The translations under genes and the position numbers were made by a program. Under the pieces are notes generated by a model. That model saw only the letters and a program-made list of their open reading frames with translations, did no database searches and had not been told where the DNA came from. Below are positions 26,379-36,000 of a stretch of DNA of 64,000 nucleotides, in pieces. The stretch covers positions 1,674,001 to 1,738,000 of the forward strand of contig OZ244251.1 in assembly GCA_965217175.1 (NCBI GenBank), written 5' to 3'. Position 1 is the stretch's first letter. Each line of letters opens with the position of its first letter. Source of the DNA: Bin87 sp965217175. Lineage in GTDB: Bacteria; Chloroflexota; Dehalococcoidia; Lucifugimonadales; UBA3495.

Positions 26379-27527
26379 ATGGTGACTGCTGATTGGGGCG
26401 ATATCTACAGGGAGCTGGGTGCAACTCCGGTGATTAACGCGACCGGCAGCGTGACCATGTTGGGGGGTTCAACTCCCATACCTGAAGTCAAAGAGGCCAT
26501 GGCGCGGGCCGACGGAGCCTATATCCCGCTCATGGAATTGCAGGAGAGGGCTGGAGCGGCCATTGCCGAGATGGTCGACGTACCCGCAGCCTACATCACC
26601 TCCGGCGCTGGCTCCGCCCTGATGCTGGCTACTGCGGCGGCCATGGCTGGCGATGACGACGACATGATCCAGCAACTGCCCGACACCGCCGGTATGCGAA
26701 ACGAAATCCTTATCCAGACCCGTCAGCGCTACTGGTATGACCGTTGCCTGGAACTGGCCGGCGCCAGGCTGGTGATGTTTGGCTCAGAAGAAGGGACCAC
26801 CGAAGAGGACCTGGAGAAGGCGATCGGTCCCAACACCGCCGCGGTCCACTACTACGCGGTAGAGCAGGCTCAGGATCCAGACGCGCTTTCCCTGGAGAAG
26901 ACCATTGCCATCGCCCACGCTCGTGGAGTTTTGGTGACAGTGGATGCCGCCGGGCAGATCTATCCGCTGGAAAACTTTGGCAAGTACGTCAGGATGGGGG
27001 CGGATTTTCAGTGCATTGCCGCCAAGTATCTCGGTGCGACTCAATCTGTGGGTCTGGCCCTGGGCTCCCAAGAGATGATCCGCAAGATAGGTTTACATTC
27101 GTTCGCCAGTTATGAAGGCCGCCGGGTGCGGGGAGTGGGCCGGCCACAAAAGGTTGACCGTCAGGAGATGATCGGCGCTGTGGCCGCGGTCCGGCACTGG
27201 ATGACCACGAACCACGAAGATCGGCTGGCTGACGCGGAGCGACGGAGCCGGAATATATTGCAAGCAGTGGCGGGCATTCCAGGGCTGAGGGGCGAGTTGA
27301 TCGACAACGTGATCGGCCATCAGGCCTATGGCCTGAACCTGTGGGTTGACCCGGCCGTTGCGGGCATGACCATTTTCGATTTGCGGGATCGCCTGAAGGA
27401 TGGAGCGCCACCCATCTGGACTCGGGTTCGAGACGACGAGGACTTCATCACGATCCACGTGTTTGGGCTCAACCCGGGAGAGGACGGCATCGTCGGGGAA
27501 CGGATTGCGGCGTTGTTCGGGAAGTAA
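26379..27527 (+). CDS. SelA-like PLP-dependent aminotransferase/lyase
   Basis: A 382-residue fold-type I PLP enzyme of the SelA/aminotransferase class V group. It starts YRELGATPVINATGSVTMLGGS, which is the SelA-like entry motif, has AAYITSGAGSAL for the phosphate, D189 (TVDAAGQIYP) for the pyridine nitrogen, and K216 (IAAKYLGA) as Schiff-base lysine. True SelA is about 460 residues with an N-terminal tRNA-binding domain that is missing here, so this is more like the D-glucosaminate-6-phosphate ammonia-lyase branch. AAGGAG precedes ATG 26379. It is divergent from hyuA. Confidence 0.85.
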   Translation: MVTADWGDIYRELGATPVINATGSVTMLGGSTPIPEVKEAMARADGAYIPLMELQERAGAAIAEMVDVPAAYITSGAGSALMLATAAAMAGDDDDMIQQLPDTAGMRNEILIQTRQRYWYDRCLELAGARLVMFGSEEGTTEEDLEKAIGPNTAAVHYYAVEQAQDPDALSLEKTIAIAHARGVLVTVDAAGQIYPLENFGKYVRMGADFQCIAAKYLGATQSVGLALGSQEMIRKIGLHSFASYEGRRVRGVGRPQKVDRQEMIGAVAAVRHWMTTNHEDRLADAERRSRNILQAVAGIPGLRGELIDNVIGHQAYGLNLWVDPAVAGMTIFDLRDRLKDGAPPIWTRVRDDEDFITIHVFGLNPGEDGIVGERIAALFGK

Positions 27528-27603
27528 CGCCGTTCCTGCCGCCAACTGTGAGAATCGAGGTTTGGCACAGGTGACGGACGCCGCTGGGGTATGCCCGCGG
27601 GGA

Positions 27604-28047
27604 TTACCAGCGTTGGCCGGGTACGCGCTCTTGCAAAACCTCTCCGTAAAGACTGAGCACCTGGTCGATCCGCAGCACTACGATGGCCCCCTGGCCGTCC
27701 TGCAGATAGCGATCCGTTACCAACCCGGACTGAACGAGGTGGTCGATCATCTCCTCGAACACCTCGCCTTCGCGATGGACCGTAGCGGTGCAACGGAATT
27801 TCCATCCGGCATCCCTTTCGGTATTGCGGAAAAGGACGATGACCCTGGGGTTTTCCTCGATGTGGTCGAGGGGGACCCGACCGGTGCGGTCGCGATACAT
27901 GAGGGAGTCGTCGCCGACTGTCAGCACCGTGCCGATGTATCCGCAGTTTGGAACGCCGTCGCTGGAGGCCGTGCCAACGATGCACGGGTAACCGTCCTCG
28001 CGGGCGTGGTTGATCAATCGCGTCATCTCTTGCGTTAGTTGTATCAT
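27604..28047 (-). CDS. Pyridoxamine 5'-phosphate oxidase-fold (PPOX/split-barrel) flavin protein
   Basis: A 147-residue protein with the split-barrel pattern CIVGTASSDGVPNCGYIG, YRDRTGRVPLDHIEENPRVIVLF and WKFRCTATV. Such proteins bind FMN or F420 and are usually reductases or haem/flavin binders; it is shorter than true PdxH (about 210) and lacks its C-terminal signature, so it is not a B6 enzyme. ATG 28047 follows GGGAGA. It is 63 bp downstream of the SDR gene on the same strand and convergent with the PLP enzyme. Confidence 0.83.
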   Translation of the reverse strand: MIQLTQEMTRLINHAREDGYPCIVGTASSDGVPNCGYIGTVLTVGDDSLMYRDRTGRVPLDHIEENPRVIVLFRNTERDAGWKFRCTATVHREGEVFEEMIDHLVQSGLVTDRYLQDGQGAIVVLRIDQVLSLYGEVLQERVPGQRW

Positions 28048-28110
28048 CCGGCGTCTCCCAGGGCACAGCTGCTGTCCAGCGGCCAGGTCGTGGCGGTGGG
28101 GGTTGTCAAA

Positions 28111-28890
28111 TTATCGGCGCGGCGAAGGTCCCAGGTGCGAGCCGGCATCGACCATGATGGTTTCGCCAGTAACTTGCTCCGCCCCTTCCAGCAGCCAGAT
28201 CACGGGATCGGCGACCGCTTCGGTGGTGCCGGCGGTTTTCAACGGAGCCGATTCTGCGTAGCGGCTGATGAAGGCTTCGTAACCCTCTTCGCCCAGGCCT
28301 TCCCGCCACCAACGAGTCTGCATTACGCCGGGACACACCGCGTTCACACGGATTTCCGGCGCCAGCGCTCGGGCGAGCGAGTAGGTCATCACGTTCAACG
28401 CCGCCTTGGACGCCGCGTAAGCGATGGAGCTGCCGGTGCCGGTAAATGCCGAACCAGACGAAATGTTGACGATGGCGCCCCGACCCTGCTGTTGCATGGC
28501 CGGCGTTACCGCCCGGACCATCTGGTAGGCGCCGATGACATTCACCGCGAAAATGCGCTCGAAGTCCCCGGCAGACAGGCCCTCCAGGTCGGCGTGGGGG
28601 ACAATCACGGACTGGGCGGCGTTGTTCACCAGGCCGTCGATTCTTCCCCACCGTTCCAACGCTGCCGCTGCCATACGGCGACAATCGTCGTCCACCGACA
28701 CGTCGGCCTGACACAGGATGGCTTCCGCGCCGAGGTCTTCGCAAACCTGCAGCGTGGCCCTGGCCTCGGTTTCACTCCGAGTGTAGTTGATGACGACCCG
28801 GCCGCCTTTTTCGGCCAGGCGTTGGGCAACTGTGGCGCCCAGGCCGGTGGCCGAACCGGTAATGATGAACACCGCGCTGGCAACTTCCAT
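28111..28890 (-). CDS. SDR family oxidoreductase
   Basis: A 259-residue classical short-chain dehydrogenase. The cofactor motif is TGSATGLG at 11-18, NNAA at 89-92, and the catalytic residues are S145, Y158 and K162 (YAASK). The C-terminus has GETIMVDAGS. ATG 28890 follows AGGTGA. The substrate is unknown; the gene is followed by the PPOX-fold gene, probably in one transcript. Compare the degenerate SDR at 58448-59275. Confidence 0.88.
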   Translation of the reverse strand: MEVASAVFIITGSATGLGATVAQRLAEKGGRVVINYTRSETEARATLQVCEDLGAEAILCQADVSVDDDCRRMAAAALERWGRIDGLVNNAAQSVIVPHADLEGLSAGDFERIFAVNVIGAYQMVRAVTPAMQQQGRGAIVNISSGSAFTGTGSSIAYAASKAALNVMTYSLARALAPEIRVNAVCPGVMQTRWWREGLGEEGYEAFISRYAESAPLKTAGTTEAVADPVIWLLEGAEQVTGETIMVDAGSHLGPSPRR

Positions 28891-29105
28891 TGCTATTCAC
28901 CTGTCTCCGTACGTTCCATTTGGCTGAATTATAACGGATGAATCCGGTGCCTCCCACCACGTGCGCGAATGCCATTCACAATGGTAGCCGGCACAGCGAG
29001 GCGAGGCATCAGATACGTTCAGGCACTCTGGCTTGGACGGCGCGGAGAAATCGCGTACTAACAAGGGTCCAGTCGGGGACTGTGGGTGTGCTGAAAGACT
29101 TACGC

Positions 29106-29129
29106 AATCAGTCTGCGAGCAGACTGATT
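29106..29129. promoter_or_regulatory. Perfect 11-bp inverted repeat, candidate operator
   Basis: AATCAGTCTGC and GCAGACTGATT are exact inverted repeats separated by 2 bp. The element lies 26 bp upstream of the -35 of the candidate DUF1800 promoter, a position suited to an activator. It lacks a T-tract and sits far from any stop codon, so a terminator is unlikely. Confidence 0.5.
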
Positions 29130-29155
29130 CAAGGCGCCAATAATAGGTGCTTTTC

Positions 29156-29184
29156 TTGACAGTAGTGCGCGGATTTCGTAGCAT
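29156..29184 (+). promoter_or_regulatory. Candidate sigma-70 promoter of the DUF1800-DUF1501-NHL operon
   Basis: A perfect TTGACA at 29156-29161, a 17-bp spacer, and TAGCAT at 29179-29184. The start codon at 29255 is about 70 bp downstream, preceded by AGGAGG. Confidence 0.65.
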
Positions 29185-29254
29185 GGCTGCAACATAGACA
29201 TGGTATTCTGGCAAGAAGTTTGCCAATGGAGCAATCCCGACAGGAGGGAAACCA

Positions 29255-30658
29255 ATGGCCAGTCGAGAAGATATTGCGCTGATGGGTCACCTGATGCGTC
29301 GAGCCGGGTTTGGATCTGCCCGTGGGGAGTTGCAGGAACGGGTCGACAAGGGGTATGAAGCCACGGTCGAAGAGTTATTGCATCCCGAACGGTTTGACCC
29401 AATTGACGAAGACCTGTTGTACCGGTTCCATCCAGGATACGAGGGGGCGTTGGGTCCTCCCTTGAACCAGGCGGATTGGGTTTACAGGATGTTAAACACC
29501 GAACGGCCGCTGGAAGAAAAGATGGCGCTGTTCTGGCACCAGCTATTCGCAACCGGCAATTCCAAAGTTGACAATCCCCCGGAGTTGACCCAGCAGATCG
29601 TGATGTTCCGCGAGTTTGGGCTGGGGAAATTCAGAGACCTGCTGGTTGAACTGGCCCGCAATCCCGCCATGATTTTTTGGCTGGACAATAACGGAAACCA
29701 TCGCGGCGCGATCAACGAAAACTGGGGCCGGGAGCTTCTGGAACTGTTTTCGATGGGCGTGGGGAACTATTCGGAAGACGATATAAAAGAAGCGTCGCGG
29801 GCGTTTACCGGCTGGACGATCGGGCCTAAAATCCCGCGCAACCCGCTGGGCAGGTTCTACTGGAGTTTCGAATATCGTCCGGAAGATCATGACGACGGTG
29901 AAAAGACGTTCCTGGGACAAACTGGGAATCTGGATGGACAGGACGTCATTGATATCGTGGTCCAGCAGCCGGCCACGGCCAGATTCCTGGCACGGCATTT
30001 GTACAACTTCTTTGTGGCGGACGAGCCGCAGGTTCCGAGCTGGAATATCACGCCGCCCAACGATCCCGATGCGATTGACCAGTTGATAGCAGCCTACGAT
30101 GAGTCTGACGGCGATATCCGTGCGATGCTCAGGGTGATGTTCAACTCGAAGTTTTTCAAAGACGCCAGGTTCTCGCGGGTAAAGAGTCCTGCTGAACTGG
30201 TCATTGGGACGGCGCGGCTGGCGGGCAACTTCGAGGGTCCCAGACCCGGATTCAACTCTCTGGCTTTCGAATGCGCGTACCAGGGGCAGGAGTTGTTGAA
30301 TCCCCCCAGCGTGGAAAGTTGGCACACCGGCACCGAATGGATCGACGGCGGCGCCCTGGTGCGGCGGGTTAACTTCGCCGCGAACCTGTTGGGTGATGTA
30401 ACCCTGCCCGGTGTTCAGTCGATCATAAGCGACCTGCGGAACATGGGACCGTTGGATCCCGGTGGCTTCGTTAACGGGTGCCTGGACCTGGTGGGTCCCC
30501 TGGAAGTGAGTGAGGCTACTCGGGTGGAACTGCTGGATATGGCCCGCGAAGGCGGAGACCTGCTCTGGGACACCGAAGCCAACATTCGTGAATCGGAAAA
30601 AAGAGCCGGAGTGATGTTGGCTCTGATTGCTGCATCCCGAGATTATCAATTCGCCTGA
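29255..30658 (+). CDS. DUF1800 domain-containing protein
   Basis: A 467-residue DUF1800 protein. Family features are HLMRRAGFGSARGEL at the N-terminus, EKMALFWHQLFATGNSKV, the central WLDNNGNHRGAINENWGRELLELFSMGVGNYSEDDIKEASRAFTGW block, FLARHLYNFFV, and the C-terminal TGTEWIDGGALVRRVNFA. The biochemical role is unknown. No signal peptide is seen, although many relatives are exported. It is first in a three-gene operon with DUF1501 (45 bp gap) and an NHL propeller; DUF1800 and DUF1501 genes are frequent partners. Confidence 0.92.
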   Translation: MASREDIALMGHLMRRAGFGSARGELQERVDKGYEATVEELLHPERFDPIDEDLLYRFHPGYEGALGPPLNQADWVYRMLNTERPLEEKMALFWHQLFATGNSKVDNPPELTQQIVMFREFGLGKFRDLLVELARNPAMIFWLDNNGNHRGAINENWGRELLELFSMGVGNYSEDDIKEASRAFTGWTIGPKIPRNPLGRFYWSFEYRPEDHDDGEKTFLGQTGNLDGQDVIDIVVQQPATARFLARHLYNFFVADEPQVPSWNITPPNDPDAIDQLIAAYDESDGDIRAMLRVMFNSKFFKDARFSRVKSPAELVIGTARLAGNFEGPRPGFNSLAFECAYQGQELLNPPSVESWHTGTEWIDGGALVRRVNFAANLLGDVTLPGVQSIISDLRNMGPLDPGGFVNGCLDLVGPLEVSEATRVELLDMAREGGDLLWDTEANIRESEKRAGVMLALIAASRDYQFA

Positions 30659-30703
30659 TCGCACCGATTGAGTGGGATGCCGGCAAAGTACGGGAGGAAT
30701 AAC

Positions 30704-31840
30704 ATGGCGACGACCAAGAAAGACCCGGTGGTGGTGGTTCTGCAGATGACGGGGGCCAACGACTACCTGAATACGATCATTCCGTATACCAACCCGCACT
30801 ATCGGGATAACCGTCCCAAGGTTGGTATACCGGAGGACCAGGTGCTGCCAATAGACGGCGAGCTGGGCTTCAACCCCAACATGGGGCCGATAAAGAAGCT
30901 ATATGACGAAGGGAAAGTGGCCATCATCCACGGTATCGGATACGAAAACTCGCCGCGTTCGCACTTCCGATCCATGGATATCTGGCATACGTGTGAGCCC
31001 GATGTGGTGGGTACCGAAGGATGGGCAGGGAAGGTCATTCGCGATCTTGACCCGCGCGGCGAGAACGTGCTGAAAGGCGTGAACTTCGGCCAGGGATTGC
31101 CGCGGGCGCTGGCGTTGCGCGGGGTTCCTATAACCTCGGTGTCCGGGCTGGAGTCTTACGGCGTGTTGTCGAGCGTGCCCGGGGTAGCAGCTGAAGAAGA
31201 CCGGAACAAGATCCTGGACCGGTTTGCCCGCATGTACGCGCCCACCATTGGCACGGGCCCGGTGATGGATTACCTGGGCCAAACCGGTCGCGATGCGCTG
31301 GAAGGCGCGGACATCATCCGGTCTGCCCCGGAGCAGTATTCCTCCACGGTGGAATATGCGGAAACTCCGGTGGCCAAATATCTGCGGGATATCGCGCAAG
31401 TATATCTGGCTGACCTGGGGACCCAACTTTTCTACACTCAGCACGGCAGTTTCGACACGCATTTCAATCAGCCGCCGATGCACACGAAACTCTGGATCGA
31501 TATGTCGCGGGCGATCAGCGACTTCTTCGATGATCTGCAAGAGCATGACGCGGGCGACAATCTCATCATGGTGCTGTTCACCGAGTTTGGCCGCCGGGTC
31601 AAGGACAACGGCACCGGGACCGACCACGGCGCCGGTGGAGCTGCCTTCGTAATCGGGAACCAGGTGAAGGGCGGGATGTACGGAACCTATCCGTCGCTGA
31701 AGCCGGAGGACCTGAGCCAAGGCGATCTGGAACCCAACTACGACTTCCGCGGGCTGTATTCGACGGTCATCGAACAGTGGTTGGGACTGGATGCGGTGCC
31801 CATCGTTGGTGGCAAGTTTGAGCAACTGGCTTTTGTGTAG
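30704..31840 (+). CDS. DUF1501 domain-containing protein
   Basis: A 378-residue DUF1501 protein. Hallmarks are VVVLQMTGANDYLNTIIPY, IHGIGYENSPRSHFRSMDIWHT, LFYTQHGSFDTHFNQ and the C-terminal VLFTEFGRRVKDNGTGTDHGAGGAAFVIG, close to the alkaline-phosphatase/sulfatase-like fold. Many relatives carry a twin-arginine leader; this one starts MATTKKDPVVVV directly, so it seems cytoplasmic. ATG 30704 follows GGGAGGAAT; the frame is open from 30668 but without a better site. The function is unknown, presumed to be shared with the DUF1800 partner. Confidence 0.92.
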   Translation: MATTKKDPVVVVLQMTGANDYLNTIIPYTNPHYRDNRPKVGIPEDQVLPIDGELGFNPNMGPIKKLYDEGKVAIIHGIGYENSPRSHFRSMDIWHTCEPDVVGTEGWAGKVIRDLDPRGENVLKGVNFGQGLPRALALRGVPITSVSGLESYGVLSSVPGVAAEEDRNKILDRFARMYAPTIGTGPVMDYLGQTGRDALEGADIIRSAPEQYSSTVEYAETPVAKYLRDIAQVYLADLGTQLFYTQHGSFDTHFNQPPMHTKLWIDMSRAISDFFDDLQEHDAGDNLIMVLFTEFGRRVKDNGTGTDHGAGGAAFVIGNQVKGGMYGTYPSLKPEDLSQGDLEPNYDFRGLYSTVIEQWLGLDAVPIVGGKFEQLAFV

Positions 31841-31873
31841 GCCGCACCGACTTAGTTTTTGGGGAGGTCAAAA

Positions 31874-32872
31874 ATGCTTACTACAGTAGCCGCCGGAAGG
31901 GTGTTCGACTACAGTTTTTGCCTGGGGATGTACGGCATGTCCGGGCAGGGATTCTGGACGCCGCAAGATTTCGCGCTGGCCGACGACGGGCTGGTTTACG
32001 TGATCAATCGGGGCGCGGAAGAATTGGGTCAGCGCATCAGCAAGGTAACGCTGGATCACCAGTTTCTGGGACAGTACGGTTCTTTTGGCCGGGGCGACGG
32101 GCAGTTTGTCTGGCCGCGCTCGATTGCGCTGGACCGAGCCGGTAACGTCTACGCCTGCGACGATCATTTGAACCGGATTTCGGTTTTCGGGCCAGATGAT
32201 GCTTTCCTGTGCAGTTGGGGCGAATCCGGCAGCGTTGAAGGCCAGCTGAGTGGACCGAGCGGATTGGCCTTCGATCCGGACGATAACCTGGTGGTAGTCG
32301 ATGGCATGAATCACCGGGTGCAGAGGTTTACCAAGGACGGGACGTTCCTGGGCGGCTTCGGGCGACACGGAAATGGCGACGGCGAGTTCAACCTGCCCTG
32401 GGGTTTGTGCGTGGACGACGCGGGCAACATCTTTGTGGCCGACTGGAAGAACAACCGTGTGCAGAAATTCGACGCGGACGGCAACTTCCGGCTGAAGCTG
32501 GAGGTTTCTGCTTCTGGCGTGGGCGACCTGCATGGGCCAACTGGTGTAGCCGTGGATTCAGAAGGGGATATCTACGTTACGGACTGGGGAAATCACCGGG
32601 TCCAGGTATACGCATCCGATGGCAGGTTTATCGCTACCCTGGTGGGAGATGCACAGGACCCGTCGCCCTGGACACAGACCTATATCGACGCCAACCCGGA
32701 CATCATCAAGGCGCGCCGACGGGTTAATCTGGAACCGGAGTGGAGGTTCCGCAGACCGGTGGCGGTGAAGGTTGATAAACAGGACCGCATATTTGTGCTG
32801 GAGGCTGCGCGCCACCGCATACAGGTTTACGACAAGGTTAAGGATTATGAAGAGCATCCGTTGAACCTGTAG
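31874..32872 (+). CDS. NHL-repeat beta-propeller protein
   Basis: A 332-residue protein with five or six NHL repeats: GDGQFVWPRSIALDRAGNVYACD, GQLSGPSGLAFDPDDNLVVVDGMNHRVQRF, GDGEFNLPWGLCVDDAGNIFVADWKNNRVQKF and DLHGPTGVAVDSEGDIYVTDWGNHRVQVY among them. There is no signal peptide. ATG 31874 has GGGGAGG at 7 nt; an in-frame ATG at 31859 overlaps that site. It is the last gene of the DUF1800 operon, 33 bp after DUF1501. It probably is a binding scaffold; in other bacteria NHL proteins can be lyases, but no catalytic residues are assignable. Confidence 0.87.
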   Translation: MLTTVAAGRVFDYSFCLGMYGMSGQGFWTPQDFALADDGLVYVINRGAEELGQRISKVTLDHQFLGQYGSFGRGDGQFVWPRSIALDRAGNVYACDDHLNRISVFGPDDAFLCSWGESGSVEGQLSGPSGLAFDPDDNLVVVDGMNHRVQRFTKDGTFLGGFGRHGNGDGEFNLPWGLCVDDAGNIFVADWKNNRVQKFDADGNFRLKLEVSASGVGDLHGPTGVAVDSEGDIYVTDWGNHRVQVYASDGRFIATLVGDAQDPSPWTQTYIDANPDIIKARRRVNLEPEWRFRRPVAVKVDKQDRIFVLEAARHRIQVYDKVKDYEEHPLNL

Positions 32873-32913
32873 CGGTTGAGAGCCATCTGAGGTCATTGAT
32901 CATCGGGTTTTGC

Positions 32914-32947
32914 TGGGGGTAGCGTCGTGAAAGCGTCACTACCCCCA
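32914..32947. terminator. Hairpin between convergent NHL gene and dnaE2
   Basis: TGGGGGTAG (32914-32922) pairs with CTACCCCCA (32939-32947). No clear T-tract follows, but the position between two convergent stops supports a terminator. Confidence 0.55.
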
Positions 32948-33017
32948 AAGCGTGGGAATTGGCAACGCAACGAGGGTCCTAGGCCGGATGGCGTACGGCT
33001 GGCAGGATCGCGTGGAA

Positions 33018-36000
33018 CTATTTCCAGGAACGCGGTTCGGGCAAACTCGACGATGGCCAACCCAAAGGCCACGCGCCATGTACTGCAATGTTCAAGGTGT
33101 TGTCGCGGCGTGATATTTCACCCTCCACCATTACCAGGCGGTGTCCCAACGCTCCTTTCAGACGCTCCCACTCTGCCGGCCAGACCGCCAGGGGTATCAA
33201 TCCCGTTTCGTCTTCCAGGGTCATGAAAACTGCCTTGGCCAATGGACGCTGGCGCCGCACCACTCTGCCGGCTACTCGAACAATGTCGCCGTCGCCGTAG
33301 TCGCGCAAACGGTCTGCCGGCAAAACTTCTCTTCCCAGGTGCGGCCTGATCAGCTCCATTACCTGCCCGTCCGGGCACAGTCCCAACATCTCATATTCAT
33401 CAAGCATACGCTCGGTGCGACTTTCCGGCTCCAGTGCGGGCACTGCATCGTCGAAAGAGACCGGCAGCGTTAACTGCCCGCCTCCTGCCGGGCGATAATT
33501 TAACCCCACTTCCCACAATGTTCGTCGCCGGTCGGCTCCGCGGGTCAGGGTATCGGTAGCGCCAGCACGGACCAGGTGTTCCAGAGGCTCCCGTTGCAGT
33601 CCGGATCGGCTTATCAAATCGCCAAGGCCGGTAAACTCGCCCACCTGACGGGCAAAAAGGAGACGTTCTGCCAGGCGGCTATCAACTCCCTTTACCGAGG
33701 TTAGACCCAGGCGCAGGCCGTCAGCGCCTTCGGCAGTGCATTTGTCGCTCGACCGGTTGACGTCAGGATGCAATATACGCAAGTTGAGCCGTCGAGCGTC
33801 TTCTTTGAGAGTCTCCAGATCCCAGAATCCCATTGGCTGCTGGTTGAACAGACCGACGAAAAACTCCAACGGCCAGTAATGGCGGAGCCAGGCCATTTGG
33901 AAAGCGGTAAACGCGAAGGCGAGGGCGTGGCCTTCGGGGAACATGTAGTGCGGATTGAACTTGCCATAAATCCGCTGGGCCGCCGCTTCATCGGCCCCCT
34001 GTGACATTGCTCCATCCCGAAATCGCTCCCAGTATCGCTGCACCAGCCCCTGATTGTTGCGACGACTGAAGGCGCGTCGAAGTTGATCGGCTTCGCGCCC
34101 CGTCAAGCCTCCGACGTCCATGCCCAGTTGCACCACCTGGTCCTGAAACAGAATTACGCCGAGGGTTCGCTCTAAAGCCCGCGCCTCCAGAGGGTGGTCA
34201 TAGTCCCAGGGAGCGCCCTGCCGCCGCCGCAAAAACTCGGCTACGCCATCGTTGGCTCCCACTCCGGGGCGCACTGCTGCCACTTCCAGGGCCAGGTCAT
34301 AGATGTGATGGGGACGCATGCGGGGGATGGTCTGCATCTGCGCCGCGCTCTCCACCTGAAATACGCCTATCGTGTCGCCGCGAGCGAGATCAGCGTAGAC
34401 CACAGGGTCATTGAAGTCGATGCGGCTCAGGTCCATTTCCTGTCCGGAACGCCGGGTTATGAGTTGTGCTGCCTCCTGCATTTGGGACAATGCACCCAGC
34501 CCCAGCAGATCAATCTTCACAAACCCGGCATCATCAATGCTGTCCTTGTCCCACTGGCAGATGTAGCGGCCATCGATGGCGGCAGGTTGGACCGGCACCA
34601 TATCGGTGAGAGGCACCGAGCTGATGACCATGCCGCCGGGATGCTGGGCCAGACCCTTGGGGAATCCCGCCAGTTGTCCCGATAGTTCGGCCAGGTCGCG
34701 CCAGCCGGATCGTTCGAGCCGGGCCCGAAAAGCCGGCGATGCCGACATCTCTTCGGCCAGGCTGGATGCGGAACGTGATTCAAGCTGGCGGGTCAGCTGG
34801 CTCACCTCGCCCGGAGGCAGGCCCAGCGCTTTGCCGAGGTCGCGCATGACGCCGCGGGACTTGTAGGTGGCGAACATACCGGTTAAAGCGGCATGATCCC
34901 AGCCCCATTCTTCGATGAGGCGGAGGATCAACCCCTCGCGAATGTCTCGGGGGAAGTCCAGATCGATGTCTGGAACGGACGACATGTCATCGGGCAAGAA
35001 TCGATCCAGCGAGAGGTCATAAGCCAACGGGTCCACATGGGACAGACCGATGAGATAGCCGGTAAGCATTACGACCGAAGAACCGCGTCCCCGGCCCGGC
35101 GGCTGCCATTCCAGGGGGATTTCGGGATTGCCGTGGCCCAGTTCGAGCATCACCTCACGGGCCAGTTCCACCACCCGATGGTAAATCAGAAAAAAGCCAG
35201 CCAGGCCGTGGCGACGGATCAGGTCGAACTCCTCGTCCAGGCGTTCCTGCACGCGACGGTCAATGTTACTGTAGCGCCGGTAAGCAGCCTGCCGGCATAA
35301 CTCTTCCAGCCAGGTTTGAGCGTTGTAGCCGTCGGGAACCGGGCAGTCGGGGAATCGGTAGCGATCAGTCATGTAGCTCGACAGATTGAAGTTTGAGCAG
35401 CGTTCGGCGACGGTTCGGGTATTGCGCAGGGCGGGCGGTGCAGACCGGAAGAGGGTTTCCATGCTCTCTGGCGACTTCAGCCAGTATTGATGGTTGGTTT
35501 TGAGTTCCTGTTGCATTTCAGACAGGGATTTGTTGTGTCGAATGGCGGTAAGAACATCGTGCAACCGCGCCCGACTGCGACGGTGATACCACACTTCATT
35601 GGTGACTACCGCGTTAACATGGCAACGATCCGCAAGCTCGACCAAGCGACGGATTCGGGTGGTGTCGCCGTGTACGAGATGCTGCTGTAACTCTACGAAC
35701 ACTGAACGAGGGCCAAACCAGTCCACATAGTGTTGCAGTGTTGTTTCGGCGTTGGTCCATTCGCGACGGTCGGTGAGGCGGGCCAGACGGCTTCCCGGCG
35801 CTCCTGCCAGGAGAATCAGACCGTCGGTATGCTCTGGCAGGAGGGTTGCATCAAACATCGGCGTACGCCGTCCGCCAGAGAGGTGAGCCAGAGAAATTAG
35901 TTGGGACAGGTTAGCGTAACCGGCTCCAGATTCGGCCAATAGCGAAATGGGGGCTGTTTCAGCACACTCGGTCAGCATCAGGTCGGCGCCGGTAATGGGC

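Larger units (their letters stand above)
28891..29254. other. 364-bp divergent intergenic region with promoter and palindrome
   Basis: Divergent gap between the SDR and the DUF1800 operon. It holds the palindrome at 29106-29129 and the promoter at 29156-29184 described separately. The rest shows no gene. Confidence 0.55.

Noticed and set aside
26379..27527. Considered as true selenocysteine synthase SelA
   Set aside because: Lacks the N-terminal tRNA-binding domain, and no selB or tRNA-Sec was seen in the window.
29543..30799. A 418-residue minus-strand frame opposite DUF1800
   Set aside because: Shadow of DUF1800; no recognisable domain.
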